Below, one piece after another: positions 1-7,819 of a stretch of 28,590 nt of DNA. Under the pieces are notes generated by a model, which ran no database searches, was not told the origin of the DNA, and was given only the letters and a program-made list of their open reading frames with translations. Location of the stretch: assembly GCA_038247465.1 (NCBI GenBank), contig JBBRUV010000013.1:1-28590 (forward strand), read 5' to 3'. Made by a program: the position numbers and the translations under genes. The stretch's first letter is position 1, and the number at the start of each line of letters is the position of its first letter. Origin of the DNA: JBBRNH01 sp038247465. GTDB taxonomy: Bacteria; Bacteroidota; Bacteroidia; Cytophagales; Spirosomataceae.

Positions 1-71
1 ACTTAGTTTACGACAATGGTCGTTTTGATGAGCGCGTAAAAGGACAAGCCATAACAATTCAAACAGAATAG
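1..71 (+). CDS. 3' end of an unidentified gene (partial)
   Basis: An open frame enters from the left edge and stops at TAG 69-71. The last 22 residues can be read; they begin LVYDNGRFDE and end ITIQTE. The next gene starts 16 bases later on the same strand, so the two are probably co-transcribed. Base composition is AT-rich, like the next gene and unlike the rest of the window. Too little remains to name a family. Confidence 0.5.
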   Translation, partial: LVYDNGRFDERVKGQAITIQTE

Positions 72-87
72 AAAAAACTAATTTATA

Positions 88-924
88 ATGTTCCAAGACC
101 GAAAACTAATCATTGCAACAAAACACGAAAAAGAAAAAGTGATTGCCCCACTTTTAGAAAAAGCATTGGGCGTTTCCTGTTTCGTAAAAGAAAACTTTGA
201 CACTGATACCTTGGGGACTTTCACTGGTGAAATAGAGCGAGAACTTGACCCTATCGCCACAGCAAGACAAAAATGTTTGATGGCAATGGGGCTAACAAAT
301 TGTGATTTGGGTGTAGCGAGTGAAGGTTCTTTTGGACCACATCCATTAATGTTTTTTGTTAATGCCGACGATGAGTTTTTGATTTTTATTGACAAGAAGA
401 ATAATTTAGAAATTATAGCAAGAGAATTAAGTACGGCAACAAATTTTAACGGCAAAGAGATTAAAACTGAAAAAGAACTTTCAGAATTTGCTCATTCAGT
501 AAATTTCCCATCGCACGGACTAATTCTTCGCAAAACGAAAGACGATAATAATCACATTATTAAAGGCATTACCGATATAAACTATTTAAAAGAAGGATTC
601 CATAGATTGTTTGATAAGTTTGAGTCCGTTTATGCAGAAACAGATATGAGGGCTTTGTATAATCCTTCTCGTATGAGGGTAATTGAAGCCGCAACCCAAA
701 AATTGATAACCAAAATTAATTCTTTATGTCCGCAATGTAGTAAACCTGGTTTTGGAATTATAGATACTAAAGGAGGATTAGAATGTAGTTTATGCGGTTC
801 ACCTACCAATTCAATATTAAGCCACATCTACATTTGCCAGCATTGTCAATACACGAAAGAAGAAATGTATCCTCACAAAAAAACAACCGAAGACCCTATG
901 TATTGTGACTACTGTAACCCTTGA
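88..924 (+). CDS. DUF6671-family protein with two C-terminal zinc-ribbon-like motifs
   Basis: This is a 278-residue protein of unknown function. It opens with MFQDRKLIIATKHEKEKVI, followed by a GSFGPHP block near residue 80. I recognise the pattern as the uncharacterised DUF6671 family. The C-terminal quarter has paired cysteines: CPQC...CSLC around residues 214-236 and CQHC...CDYC at about residues 250-276. They look like two zinc ribbons, with a conserved-looking TEDPMYCDYCNP end. No signal peptide or membrane segment is visible. The codon choice is AT-rich (many aaa, gaa, att, aat), in sharp contrast to the genes after position 1250, which suggests horizontal acquisition. It is followed directly by a cassette-like non-coding segment. 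Family assignment is from memory of the motifs; the molecular role is unknown. Confidence 0.75.
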   Translation: MFQDRKLIIATKHEKEKVIAPLLEKALGVSCFVKENFDTDTLGTFTGEIERELDPIATARQKCLMAMGLTNCDLGVASEGSFGPHPLMFFVNADDEFLIFIDKKNNLEIIARELSTATNFNGKEIKTEKELSEFAHSVNFPSHGLILRKTKDDNNHIIKGITDINYLKEGFHRLFDKFESVYAETDMRALYNPSRMRVIEAATQKLITKINSLCPQCSKPGFGIIDTKGGLECSLCGSPTNSILSHIYICQHCQYTKEEMYPHKKTTEDPMYCDYCNP

Positions 925-1267
925 TACAAACAAAAAGGGTTTGTGTGACAAGATGAAAAGAAGAGAATTACAGCCGCTAACATTGGGTTTTTTGTTGTGT
1001 TGGGCTGACGAACAAAGGCTTATCTTTAGTTTTTCAATTGGGCCTTTGGTTGCGGGTTGGGCGGACGTTCCTAAATTCCTATTCCATCGCAAAGCCCTGT
1101 ACGTTGTCAATAAAATCTTCTAATACCCAACAGACCAAACCTTCCGCCCGTTAACCACCCCCTCCCCTCCACGGCACAAAATCACAACATACCAGACCGA
1201 AATTTAAGATTACGGTAATCTGCGGGGGTGTAGTTTTGGGGGTTTAATCTTGTTAACTCCCTTCGCT
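925..1267 (+). other. Gene-free stretch: cassette-like 3' segment, then a promoter region
   Basis: This stretch has no convincing gene. Its first part (about 974-1108) begins with GCTAACATTGGGTTTT and ends with GCAAAGCCCTGTACGTTGTC. These ends form an imperfect inverted repeat (AAC...GGG.TTT against AAA.CCC...GTT). Inside are two related direct repeats, at 994-1013 and 1049-1070, sharing the core TTGGGC.GACG. A 72-codon open frame (905-1123) covers it but looks incidental. From 1130 onward composition becomes GC-richer and a promoter-like box follows. Confidence 0.45.
1231..1238 (+). promoter_or_regulatory. Bacteroidota-type -7 promoter element
   Basis: TAGTTTTG matches the TAnnTTTG consensus of Bacteroidota housekeeping promoters. 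Transcription would start near 1245 and leave a leader of about 20 bases before ATG 1268. I do not see a convincing TTG at the -33 position. Confidence 0.4.
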
Positions 1268-2347
1268 ATGAAGTCTCTACTCGCGGCCCTCACGCTCTGC
1301 ACCCTACTGGCATTCCTGCCACCCAATCTCAATACGCTGAAAATCAATCAGATACAGTGCATTGGCTCGCACAACAGCTACAAACAGGCCATTGACCCGG
1401 CCCTGTTTTCGATGCTGACTAAACTTGATTCTACGCGGTTCAAAGCCATTGAATACAGCCATAGTTCACTGACTGAGCAGTTGAATCTGGGGTTGCAAAA
1501 CCTCGAAATTGATATTTATGCCGATACCAAAGGTGGTAAATACGCCAAGCCGATGGGTCTGAGTCTGGCAAAAGGGCAAGCCCCGTTCGATTCGGCGGGC
1601 GTGATGACCGAGCCAGGGTTCAAAATCCTCCACATTCAGGATATTGATTTCAGGAGCAACTGCCTCACCTTCCGCCAGTGCTTGCAGGAACTCCGTCGCT
1701 GGTCAGAGAGCCATCCGAATCATTATCCTGTGTTCGTGACGATGAACGCCAAAAACGACACCATCCGCCGACCCGGTTTCACGATTCCCGAACCCTTTAC
1801 GGCCCCGGTCCTGGCCCAGTTGGATAGTACGCTGCTGGCAACGCTGGGCCGAAATCACCTGATTATTCCTGACGATGTGCGGGGTAAAGCTGCCACCCTC
1901 GAAGCGGCAGTGCTGGCTGGAAACTGGCCCACCATGAAGTCAGCGCAGGGGAAGTTTATGTTTGTGCTGGACGAAACCGGCAAAACGCGGGCGACTTATC
2001 TGGCCGGGCATCCGTCGCTGGCGGGCCGGGTGTTGTTCACCAACGCCGAGCCGGGAACGCCCGATGCCGCCGTCGTGATTTTGAACAATGCCATCGGTGA
2101 CAGCGCTAAAATCCGGACGTATGTGCAGCGCGGCTATCTCGTCAGAACCCGCGCCGACTCCGACACCAAACAAGCCCGCGCTAACGATTACCGCTCTTTT
2201 GACGCTGCCCAACGCGCCGGGGCGCAGATTATCACAACCGATTACTACGCTAAAAGCCAATTTTTTCCGTCGAATTATGTAATTCGGTTTCCTGATGGTG
2301 GGTATATTCGGCAGAATCCGGTAGTTGGGGTAAAGACAAAGAAATAA
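1268..2347 (+). CDS. Secreted PI-PLC-like phosphodiesterase (calcium-dependent phosphoinositide phospholipase C type)
   Basis: This is a 359-residue protein with an N-terminal signal peptide (MKSLLAALTLCTLLAFLPPN). The start chosen is ATG 1268, because translation from there begins with a clean signal sequence; an in-frame TTG at 1250 would only add six residues. The PI-PLC TIM-barrel hallmark IGSHNSYKQ follows, with the likely catalytic His near residue 35. Further blocks include LGLQNLEIDIYAD, LHIQDIDFRS and a C-terminal GAQIITTDYY. This matches the bacterial phosphatidylinositol-specific phospholipase C1-like family, which cleaves phosphodiester bonds in phosphoinositide-type lipids. It is expected to act in the periplasm or outside the cell. 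The true substrate cannot be told from sequence. It stands alone, facing the convergent transporter gene 47 bases downstream. Confidence 0.8.
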   Translation: MKSLLAALTLCTLLAFLPPNLNTLKINQIQCIGSHNSYKQAIDPALFSMLTKLDSTRFKAIEYSHSSLTEQLNLGLQNLEIDIYADTKGGKYAKPMGLSLAKGQAPFDSAGVMTEPGFKILHIQDIDFRSNCLTFRQCLQELRRWSESHPNHYPVFVTMNAKNDTIRRPGFTIPEPFTAPVLAQLDSTLLATLGRNHLIIPDDVRGKAATLEAAVLAGNWPTMKSAQGKFMFVLDETGKTRATYLAGHPSLAGRVLFTNAEPGTPDAAVVILNNAIGDSAKIRTYVQRGYLVRTRADSDTKQARANDYRSFDAAQRAGAQIITTDYYAKSQFFPSNYVIRFPDGGYIRQNPVVGVKTKK

Positions 2348-2394
2348 TTATTGAGTGACAAGATGGGTTATTTTAGTTTCTAACTATCTGAAAA

Positions 2395-3486
2395 TCAAAC
2401 TCTTACTTCTGGAAGGGCATCGGCTCTGCGGTTTGCTTTTACCTCTAATTCCTCTTCCTGTACAACGGTCTCTTCCTGTAATTCTTTGTTATCGCGCTCG
2501 AAAACGTTCATCAGAACGATGAAATAAGACAGGAGCAGCGGCCCGATTACCAGACCCAAAATCCCGAAAAGCGGCAGACCCAGAATAATTCCGGTTAGGG
2601 TGATAAACGGGTGAATATCGCCCATTTTCTTGGCGAGCATCATCCGCAACACGTTGTCAATGTTTACGATAACGACTGCCCCGACGATTAAAATGCCGAT
2701 TCCCTGCGTCGTATCGCCTTCGGAGAGTTTGATTAACCCTGCCGGAACCCACACAAACGGCGACCCAAGTATAGGGACAAATGAGAAAAAGAAGGTGACC
2801 ACACCCCAGAAAGCGGCATCGGGAACGCCAAAAATCCAGAGCGTAAGTCCCGTAATAAAGGCCTGCACTGCCGACACCGTCGCCTGACCCAGCACGTTGG
2901 CATTCACGTTGTTTTGCAGCGACTCGCTCAGTTCGTCGAGGGTGTCGGGTTTAAAGGGTAGATACCGGCGTACCCCTTTTCGGAAGCTGGTTTCGTCGGC
3001 AAACATAAAAAACAGCGCGAAGTACATCAGGCCCAGCACGATAGTAAAGTCGAGGGTGCTACCGAGCAGACTCGGAAATTGGCGGCTGGCAAAGGCCGTT
3101 CCCTGATTGATAAGGTTAGAGACGGTTTTGGGGTCGGTCACTTTATAGCCTGTCAGCTCTTCTGCTTTGTGAATCAGGTCAAGAATCTGGCCGTAGTTCT
3201 GGCTGTAATATTGAATCCGGCCAACGAGTAGCAGACTCAGCGCGGCAAATGGCAGGATGATCACCAGCAGTGATGTCAGCATAATCAGGCTTGTAGTCAG
3301 TCGGCGGTTCCAGCCGCATTTCAGCACCAGATACCGAAACAAAGGCCGGAAAATCACGTACAGAATACCCGCGCCCAGAAAGCCGGTCAGGTAGCCCCAA
3401 AGCCCGTATAGAATAAAACCACCAATCAGTAATAAACTGGCAATGAGGAGGGTACGCTGCTGGCGGGGCGTATAAATATTTGTCAT
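2395..3486 (-). CDS. AI-2E family transporter (UPF0118 membrane permease)
   Basis: This is a 363-residue polytopic membrane protein. About seven or eight hydrophobic segments run from residue 12 to residue 325. The most recognisable blocks are VTFFFSFVPILGSPFVWVPA in the middle and DNVLRMMLAKKMGDIHPFIT before the last segments. Both are typical of the AI-2E/TqsA/PerM family. Family members have been linked to autoinducer-2 export or to ion antiport, so the substrate here is open. The C-terminal tail (about residues 330-363) is charged and Glu-rich, and probably cytoplasmic. The length is normal for the family. It is transcribed away from the thiolase gene, with a 148-base divergent intergenic region. 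Confidence 0.85.
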   Translation of the reverse strand: MTNIYTPRQQRTLLIASLLLIGGFILYGLWGYLTGFLGAGILYVIFRPLFRYLVLKCGWNRRLTTSLIMLTSLLVIILPFAALSLLLVGRIQYYSQNYGQILDLIHKAEELTGYKVTDPKTVSNLINQGTAFASRQFPSLLGSTLDFTIVLGLMYFALFFMFADETSFRKGVRRYLPFKPDTLDELSESLQNNVNANVLGQATVSAVQAFITGLTLWIFGVPDAAFWGVVTFFFSFVPILGSPFVWVPAGLIKLSEGDTTQGIGILIVGAVVIVNIDNVLRMMLAKKMGDIHPFITLTGIILGLPLFGILGLVIGPLLLSYFIVLMNVFERDNKELQEETVVQEEELEVKANRRADALPEVRV

Positions 3487-3575
3487 GGTACAAAAGTGGT
3501 GATATTGTTTTGTGCAAATAGAACGCAGAGGGCGCGAATTTGATGGATTTACGCCGATTTTTTTGATTCAATGGC

Positions 3576-3583
3576 TACTTTTG
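3576..3583 (+). promoter_or_regulatory. Probable -7 promoter element for the thiolase gene
   Basis: TACTTTTG fits TAnnTTTG exactly and lies 52 bases before ATG 3635, giving a predicted leader of about 45 bases. The -33 TTG is not clearly placed. Confidence 0.4.
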
Positions 3584-3634
3584 CTCAATAGTATGCGTGC
3601 ATAACAATTTCAACCCTAAACTAAGCCAATCAGT

Positions 3635-4843
3635 ATGGCAGAAGCCTTCATTTACGATGCCGTTCGCACCCCACGCGGGCGTGGAAAATCAGACGGATCG
3701 CTGCACGAGGTGCAACCCATTTCGCTCTTAACCACCGTATTGCGTCACCTTCAGCAGCGCAACAATCTGGACACCCGGCTCGTCGAAGACGTGATTATGG
3801 GTTGCGTGGCCCCCGTTGGCGAGCAAGGAGCCGACATCGCCCGCACCGCCGTTCTCGAAGCGGGCTACGCCCAAACAGCCGCCGGAGTGCAACTCAACCG
3901 CTTCTGCTCGTCGGGTCTCGAAGCCATCAACATGGCCGCTGCTTATGTGATGTCGGGCCAAATGGACTTGATTATCGCCGGGGGGGTGGAGAGTATGTCG
4001 CGGGTGCCGATGGGTTCCGACGGCGGGGCAATGGCCTTTAGCCCCGAAATCGTGTCGCGCCATAGCCTGGTGCCACAGGGTATTTCTGCCGACTTGATTG
4101 CCACCAAGTACGGCTATTCGCGCAATGACGTGGACACGTTCGCGGCAGAATCGTATCGGCGGGCCGTTGACGCTCAGGCTAATAACCGCTTTGTGAAATC
4201 TATCGCGCCCGTTGTTGACGACCTCGGTATCGAACTCCTCGGCCACGACGAAGGCGTTCGGCCCGGCACAACCGTCGAGGGTCTGGGCAAACTCAAACCC
4301 GCTTTCGAGATGATGGGCAGCATGGGGTTAGACGCGCTGGCGTTGATGAAATACGCTGATTTAGACAGGATTAACCACGTTCACCATGCCGGCAACTCGT
4401 CGCAAATTGTGGACGGAGCCGCCGGGGTGCTGATCGGCTCGAAAGAAATGGGCGAAAAACTCGGTCTGAAACCCCGCGCCCGGTTGCGCTCCCTCGCCAT
4501 TGTCGGTACCGAACCCACCATCATGCTTACCGGGCCGGTGCCTGCCGCTCAGAAAGCCCTTAAAAAAGCGGGCATGAGCATTGCCGATATTGACCTTTTT
4601 GAGGTGAACGAAGCCTTTGCCGCCGTACCAATGTTTTTTATGGAACAGTTGGGCGTTGATTTCTCGAAGGTGAACCCCAACGGCGGGTCAATCGCCCTGG
4701 GCCACCCGCTGGGAGCCACCGGAGCCATCCTGACGGCCACCCTGATTGACGAACTCGAACGCACCGGCAAAGGCACCGGATTGGTTACGCTCTGCATCGG
4801 GGGCGGCATGGGTATCGCCACCATTTTTGAACGCATTAATTAA
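3635..4843 (+). CDS. Thiolase (acetyl-CoA C-acyltransferase, beta-oxidation type)
   Basis: This 402-residue thiolase catalyses the final beta-oxidation step: thiolytic cleavage of 3-ketoacyl-CoA to acetyl-CoA and a shortened acyl-CoA, or the reverse condensation. The three thiolase signatures are present. The nucleophile Cys91 lies in RFCSSGLEAIN, His357 in GGSIALGHPLGATGA, and Cys387 in CIGGGMGIA. The length matches the family and no export signal is seen, so it is cytosolic. The FadJ-type multifunctional protein encoded at 5537 catalyses the two preceding reactions, which supports a role in fatty-acid degradation (FadA/FadI-like) rather than polyhydroxyalkanoate synthesis. Its stop codon overlaps the end of the convergent PIN-toxin remnant by four bases. 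Confidence 0.93.
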   Translation: MAEAFIYDAVRTPRGRGKSDGSLHEVQPISLLTTVLRHLQQRNNLDTRLVEDVIMGCVAPVGEQGADIARTAVLEAGYAQTAAGVQLNRFCSSGLEAINMAAAYVMSGQMDLIIAGGVESMSRVPMGSDGGAMAFSPEIVSRHSLVPQGISADLIATKYGYSRNDVDTFAAESYRRAVDAQANNRFVKSIAPVVDDLGIELLGHDEGVRPGTTVEGLGKLKPAFEMMGSMGLDALALMKYADLDRINHVHHAGNSSQIVDGAAGVLIGSKEMGEKLGLKPRARLRSLAIVGTEPTIMLTGPVPAAQKALKKAGMSIADIDLFEVNEAFAAVPMFFMEQLGVDFSKVNPNGGSIALGHPLGATGAILTATLIDELERTGKGTGLVTLCIGGGMGIATIFERIN

Positions 4844-5292
4844 CGCGGCAAATCGGCGATTCGTTGAACTAAGGGTTTGTTTTCCTTTTGACAGGCATCT
4901 GCAAAATCAGCGTCGTAACTGGCCATTATCCGAATGTCATGGTGTTTGCAGATTGCCAAAATCAGGGCATCATTTGGCATCAGATTATAGGCCTCCACAA
5001 AATGCAGACAAACAGGGATTATTTCAGAGACGTCGGCCAGAAAAGTCAGTTTTTAAAGAAATAAAGCTGGGTTATGCTGGGCGATAATTGCGGGAATACT
5101 TCCGTCGCGTTTCAGCGTGACGGGCGCCTTTCCCCCTTCAATAGCCAACAGGTAAAACGTGAACTCGCTCAGTGTTATCTGACTGATACACAGCTCATAA
5201 TTACTGGCAATGAGGTAATCGAACAACTCAGTTTGGGTTCCTTTGGCTTTTTCGACCAAAACAGAACTGTCCAAGAAAATCCTATTGCTCAT
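4840..5292 (-). pseudogene. PIN-domain (VapC-like) toxin interrupted by an in-frame stop codon
   Basis: Read on the minus strand from ATG 5292 (or ATG 5298), the protein begins MSNRIFLDSSVLVEKAKG. It runs through ITLSEFTFYLLAIEGG to HNPALFL, where TAA at 5053-5055 stops it. The same frame then continues without another stop for 70 codons, with typical PIN C-terminal sequence (SEIIPVCLHFVEAYNLMPND, RIMASYDADFADAC), ending at TAA 4840-4842. A PIN ribonuclease needs acidic residues from both halves: the early Asp and Glu lie before the stop, and the ND.L.LA and YDADF acids lie after it. The product ending at 5053 should therefore be inactive. The toxin start overlaps the end of the antitoxin gene, as is usual in TA operons. 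A sequencing error at the stop codon is the main alternative. Confidence 0.75.
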
Positions 5293-5497
5293 AGACATTG
5301 AAATCATCTTCGGCAAAATTCGTCCGCTTACGGTTCAGGCTGTTAAAAAATTCATCCGCCAAAATCGCGCGAATTGTGTGCGGCTCTTGCTGCAACGGCT
5401 TGAATTCAGTCAGCAATGGCTCGTCGCGCAGGGCTGCTGGCACTGCAAACGTAATGACCCCATTTTCAGGGGTTTGTATCAATCGTATCGCTTCCAT
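5282..5497 (-). CDS. Putative antitoxin paired with the interrupted PIN toxin
   Basis: This 71-residue protein begins MEAIRLIQTPENGVITFAVP and ends NFAEDDFNVYEQ. It precedes the PIN-toxin frame and overlaps its start: the antitoxin stop TAG 5282-5284 lies inside the first codons of the toxin. Size, order and overlap are those of a type II antitoxin. I recognise no named DNA-binding fold, so the function rests on position. It is divergent from the fadJ-type gene, whose ATG is only 39 bases away, so the two promoters must overlap. With the toxin truncated, the antitoxin may be an orphan autoregulator. Confidence 0.6.
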   Translation of the reverse strand: MEAIRLIQTPENGVITFAVPAALRDEPLLTEFKPLQQEPHTIRAILADEFFNSLNRKRTNFAEDDFNVYEQ

Positions 5498-5536
5498 AGA
5501 ACCACGTGTTTTTTGTAAAACTACAATATACCCCGT

Positions 5537-7711
5537 ATGATTTCATACAATCTTGATAACGCCATTGCCGTCATCCGCTGGAACATGACGACCGTTCCGC
5601 TGAATGTGCTGAACAACGATTCAATCCCTGAATTTGTGGAAGCCCTCGACCGGGCCTACGCCGACGAAGCCGTTTCGGGTATCATCATCACCTCTGACAA
5701 AGCCGAGTTTGTGGTTGGGGCCGACCTGAAAATGATGCTCCGCAACATCAACCTGCCTAAGCCGGACGTATTCCAACGGTCGAAGCAACTGAGCCAGATT
5801 TTCCGCAAGATGGAAACCTGCGGCAAGCCCGTTGTAGCGGCCATCAACGGCACGGCCCTCGGTGGTGGACTCGAAATCACGCTGGCCTGTCATTACCGGG
5901 TGGCCCTCAACAATCCAAAAACTAAGCTGGGCCTGCCCGAAGTAAAGGTTGGTTTGCTGCCGGGCGCGGGCGGCACCCAACGGTTGCCCCGCATGATTGG
6001 GATGCAGGCTGCGCTGCCGCTCATGGTAGAAGGCAAAGATTTATCGGTGCAGGAAGCCCTCAGCATGGGTATTATTGATGCCATTGCTGCCACGCCCGAC
6101 GAGATGATGGAAAAGGCCCGGAATTATATCGCGGCTAACCCGAAACCCGTGAAATCGTGGGACGAGATTGACCGTAAAACGGGTAAAATCAAGGCTAAAG
6201 ACAACGCCAAAATCCCGAACGGAGCCGTGTATAGTCCCATCGGAGCGCAGGTTTTTTCGGGTGGAACAGCCATGATGATGGACAAAACCAAAGGCAACTA
6301 CCCCGCCCCGACCCACATTATGGAAGCCGTGTATGAAGGATTGCTGGTGAATATTGATCGTGGTTTAGACATTGAGGTGCGGCATTTTACGCAACTTGCC
6401 ACGTCCAAAGAAGCCGGAAACCTCATCCGCACTATGTTTCTGGGCCTGAACGAAGCCAACAAAGGAGCCAGCCGCCCCAAAGACCACGCCGGACGCGGCA
6501 CCGCCAAAACCGACGTTAAAAAACTGGGTATCCTCGGCGCGGGCATGATGGGCGCGGGCATCGCCTACGTGTCGGCCCTGGCGGGTATCGAAGTCGTGCT
6601 GAAAGACGTAACTGCCGACGGTGCCGAACGCGGTAAAGACTACTCACGCGGGCTGCTCAAGAAGGCTGCCGACCGGGGCAAGATGAACCCACTGGCGATT
6701 GACGGTATTCTGAACCTCATCAAAACCACTGCCGATGCCGCCGATTTGCAGGGTTGTGATTTGATTATCGAAGCCGTTTTTGAGAAGCAGGAACTCAAAG
6801 CAACCGTTACGAAAGAAGCCGAACCGATGCTGATTACCAACGGCGTATTTGGCTCCAACACGTCCACACTGCCGATTTCGGGGCTGGCGCAGGCATCGGT
6901 AAACCCGGCTAATTTTATCGGGATTCACTTCTTCTCGCCGGTTGATAAAATGCAGTTGGTCGAAATCATCATGGGCGAGCAAACAACGGATTACGCCTTA
7001 GCCGTTGCCATTGATTACACCCGGAAAATCAAAAAAACGCCGATTGTCGTCAACGATTCACGCGGGTTTTATACCTCGCGTTGCTTTGGCACCTACACCG
7101 CCGAGGGTATGGAATTGCTGAAAGACGGTGTGAACCCAATTTTGATCGAGAACGCCGGTAAACTCGCCGGGATGCCCGTTGGCCCATTGGCCGTTCACGA
7201 CGAAGTGGCCCTGGATTTGAGCCTGAAAGTAATGACCGAATCCATCCGGGCCGGGGTTATGAGCGAATCAGAACCGACGTATCAGATGGTGAAGCAGTTT
7301 AACGAGATGGGACGCATCGGCAAAAAAGCCAAAGCCGGTTTTTATGATTACCCCACCGACGGATCACCAAAACACCTCTGGCCGGGCCTGGCCGAGCATT
7401 TTCCGGTTGCCGCTGAGCAGCCCGCACTGGCCGAAGTCAAAACGCGCTTGCTGTATCGGCAGGCCATCGAAGCCGTTCGCTGTTTTGAGGAGGGCGTGAT
7501 TCGCACTACACTTGATGCTGATCTGGGGTCAATTCTGGCCTGGGGTTTTCCGGCCTACACCGGCGGTGCGCTGTCGTTTGTGGAGTATGTGGGCGTTGAC
7601 ACTTTCGTTTCGGAGTGTGACCGTTTAGCCGACCACTATGGCGAGCGGTTCCGGCCAACGGCGGGGCTGCGGGCGCGGGTGAAGACTGTGAGCGGGTTGC
7701 AGACGGCATAA
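5537..7711 (+). CDS. fadJ: FadJ-type multifunctional protein: enoyl-CoA hydratase / 3-hydroxyacyl-CoA dehydrogenase
   Basis: This 724-residue fusion enzyme hydrates trans-2-enoyl-CoA and then oxidises L-3-hydroxyacyl-CoA with NAD+, feeding the thiolase encoded upstream. The crotonase-fold domain occupies about residues 1-190, with TALGGGLEITLACHYRVA and KVGLLPGAGGTQRLPRMIG, which carry the usual oxyanion and acid positions. The NAD-binding domain starts near residue 326 with LGILGAGMMGAGIAYVSALA (Rossmann glycines). It is followed by GSNTSTLPIS, the catalytic-His block IGIHFFSPVDKMQLVEII, and NDSRGFYTSRCF. The C-terminal 3HCDH domains run to about residue 715. Length and domain order match FadJ/FadB. 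It is followed by a strong hairpin terminator. Confidence 0.93.
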   Translation: MISYNLDNAIAVIRWNMTTVPLNVLNNDSIPEFVEALDRAYADEAVSGIIITSDKAEFVVGADLKMMLRNINLPKPDVFQRSKQLSQIFRKMETCGKPVVAAINGTALGGGLEITLACHYRVALNNPKTKLGLPEVKVGLLPGAGGTQRLPRMIGMQAALPLMVEGKDLSVQEALSMGIIDAIAATPDEMMEKARNYIAANPKPVKSWDEIDRKTGKIKAKDNAKIPNGAVYSPIGAQVFSGGTAMMMDKTKGNYPAPTHIMEAVYEGLLVNIDRGLDIEVRHFTQLATSKEAGNLIRTMFLGLNEANKGASRPKDHAGRGTAKTDVKKLGILGAGMMGAGIAYVSALAGIEVVLKDVTADGAERGKDYSRGLLKKAADRGKMNPLAIDGILNLIKTTADAADLQGCDLIIEAVFEKQELKATVTKEAEPMLITNGVFGSNTSTLPISGLAQASVNPANFIGIHFFSPVDKMQLVEIIMGEQTTDYALAVAIDYTRKIKKTPIVVNDSRGFYTSRCFGTYTAEGMELLKDGVNPILIENAGKLAGMPVGPLAVHDEVALDLSLKVMTESIRAGVMSESEPTYQMVKQFNEMGRIGKKAKAGFYDYPTDGSPKHLWPGLAEHFPVAAEQPALAEVKTRLLYRQAIEAVRCFEEGVIRTTLDADLGSILAWGFPAYTGGALSFVEYVGVDTFVSECDRLADHYGERFRPTAGLRARVKTVSGLQTA

Positions 7712-7723
7712 TAGTAAGGAGGC

Positions 7724-7780
7724 AAACAAAAACGGTCGTCTTCTACTCCTATCAGGATAGTGAGACAACCGTTTTTGTTT
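7724..7780. terminator. Hairpin terminator between convergent fadJ and tldE-like genes
   Basis: An 18-base arm at 7724-7741 (AAACAAAAACGGTCGTCT) pairs with 7763-7780 with one mismatch. A second small hairpin lies inside the loop. The stem is flanked by A and T runs on both sides, so it can serve genes arriving from either direction. Confidence 0.75.
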
Positions 7781-7819
7781 ACGACTTAAAACCTGTTCCC
7801 GATTTTGGGAGCAGTATGA

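Noticed and set aside
974..1108. Integron attC site
   Set aside because: The ends do not show the RYYYAAC / GTTRRRY core pairs in the right places and no integrase is present; only the general cassette-like organisation was kept.
905..1123. 72-codon open frame on the plus strand
   Set aside because: It overlaps the end of the DUF6671 gene and runs through the cassette-like repeat segment. Its sequence reflects the repeat structure rather than a protein.
3635..7711. Thiolase and fadJ as one uninterrupted operon
   Set aside because: A minus-strand toxin-antitoxin pair with its own coding sense lies between them, so separate transcription is more likely.
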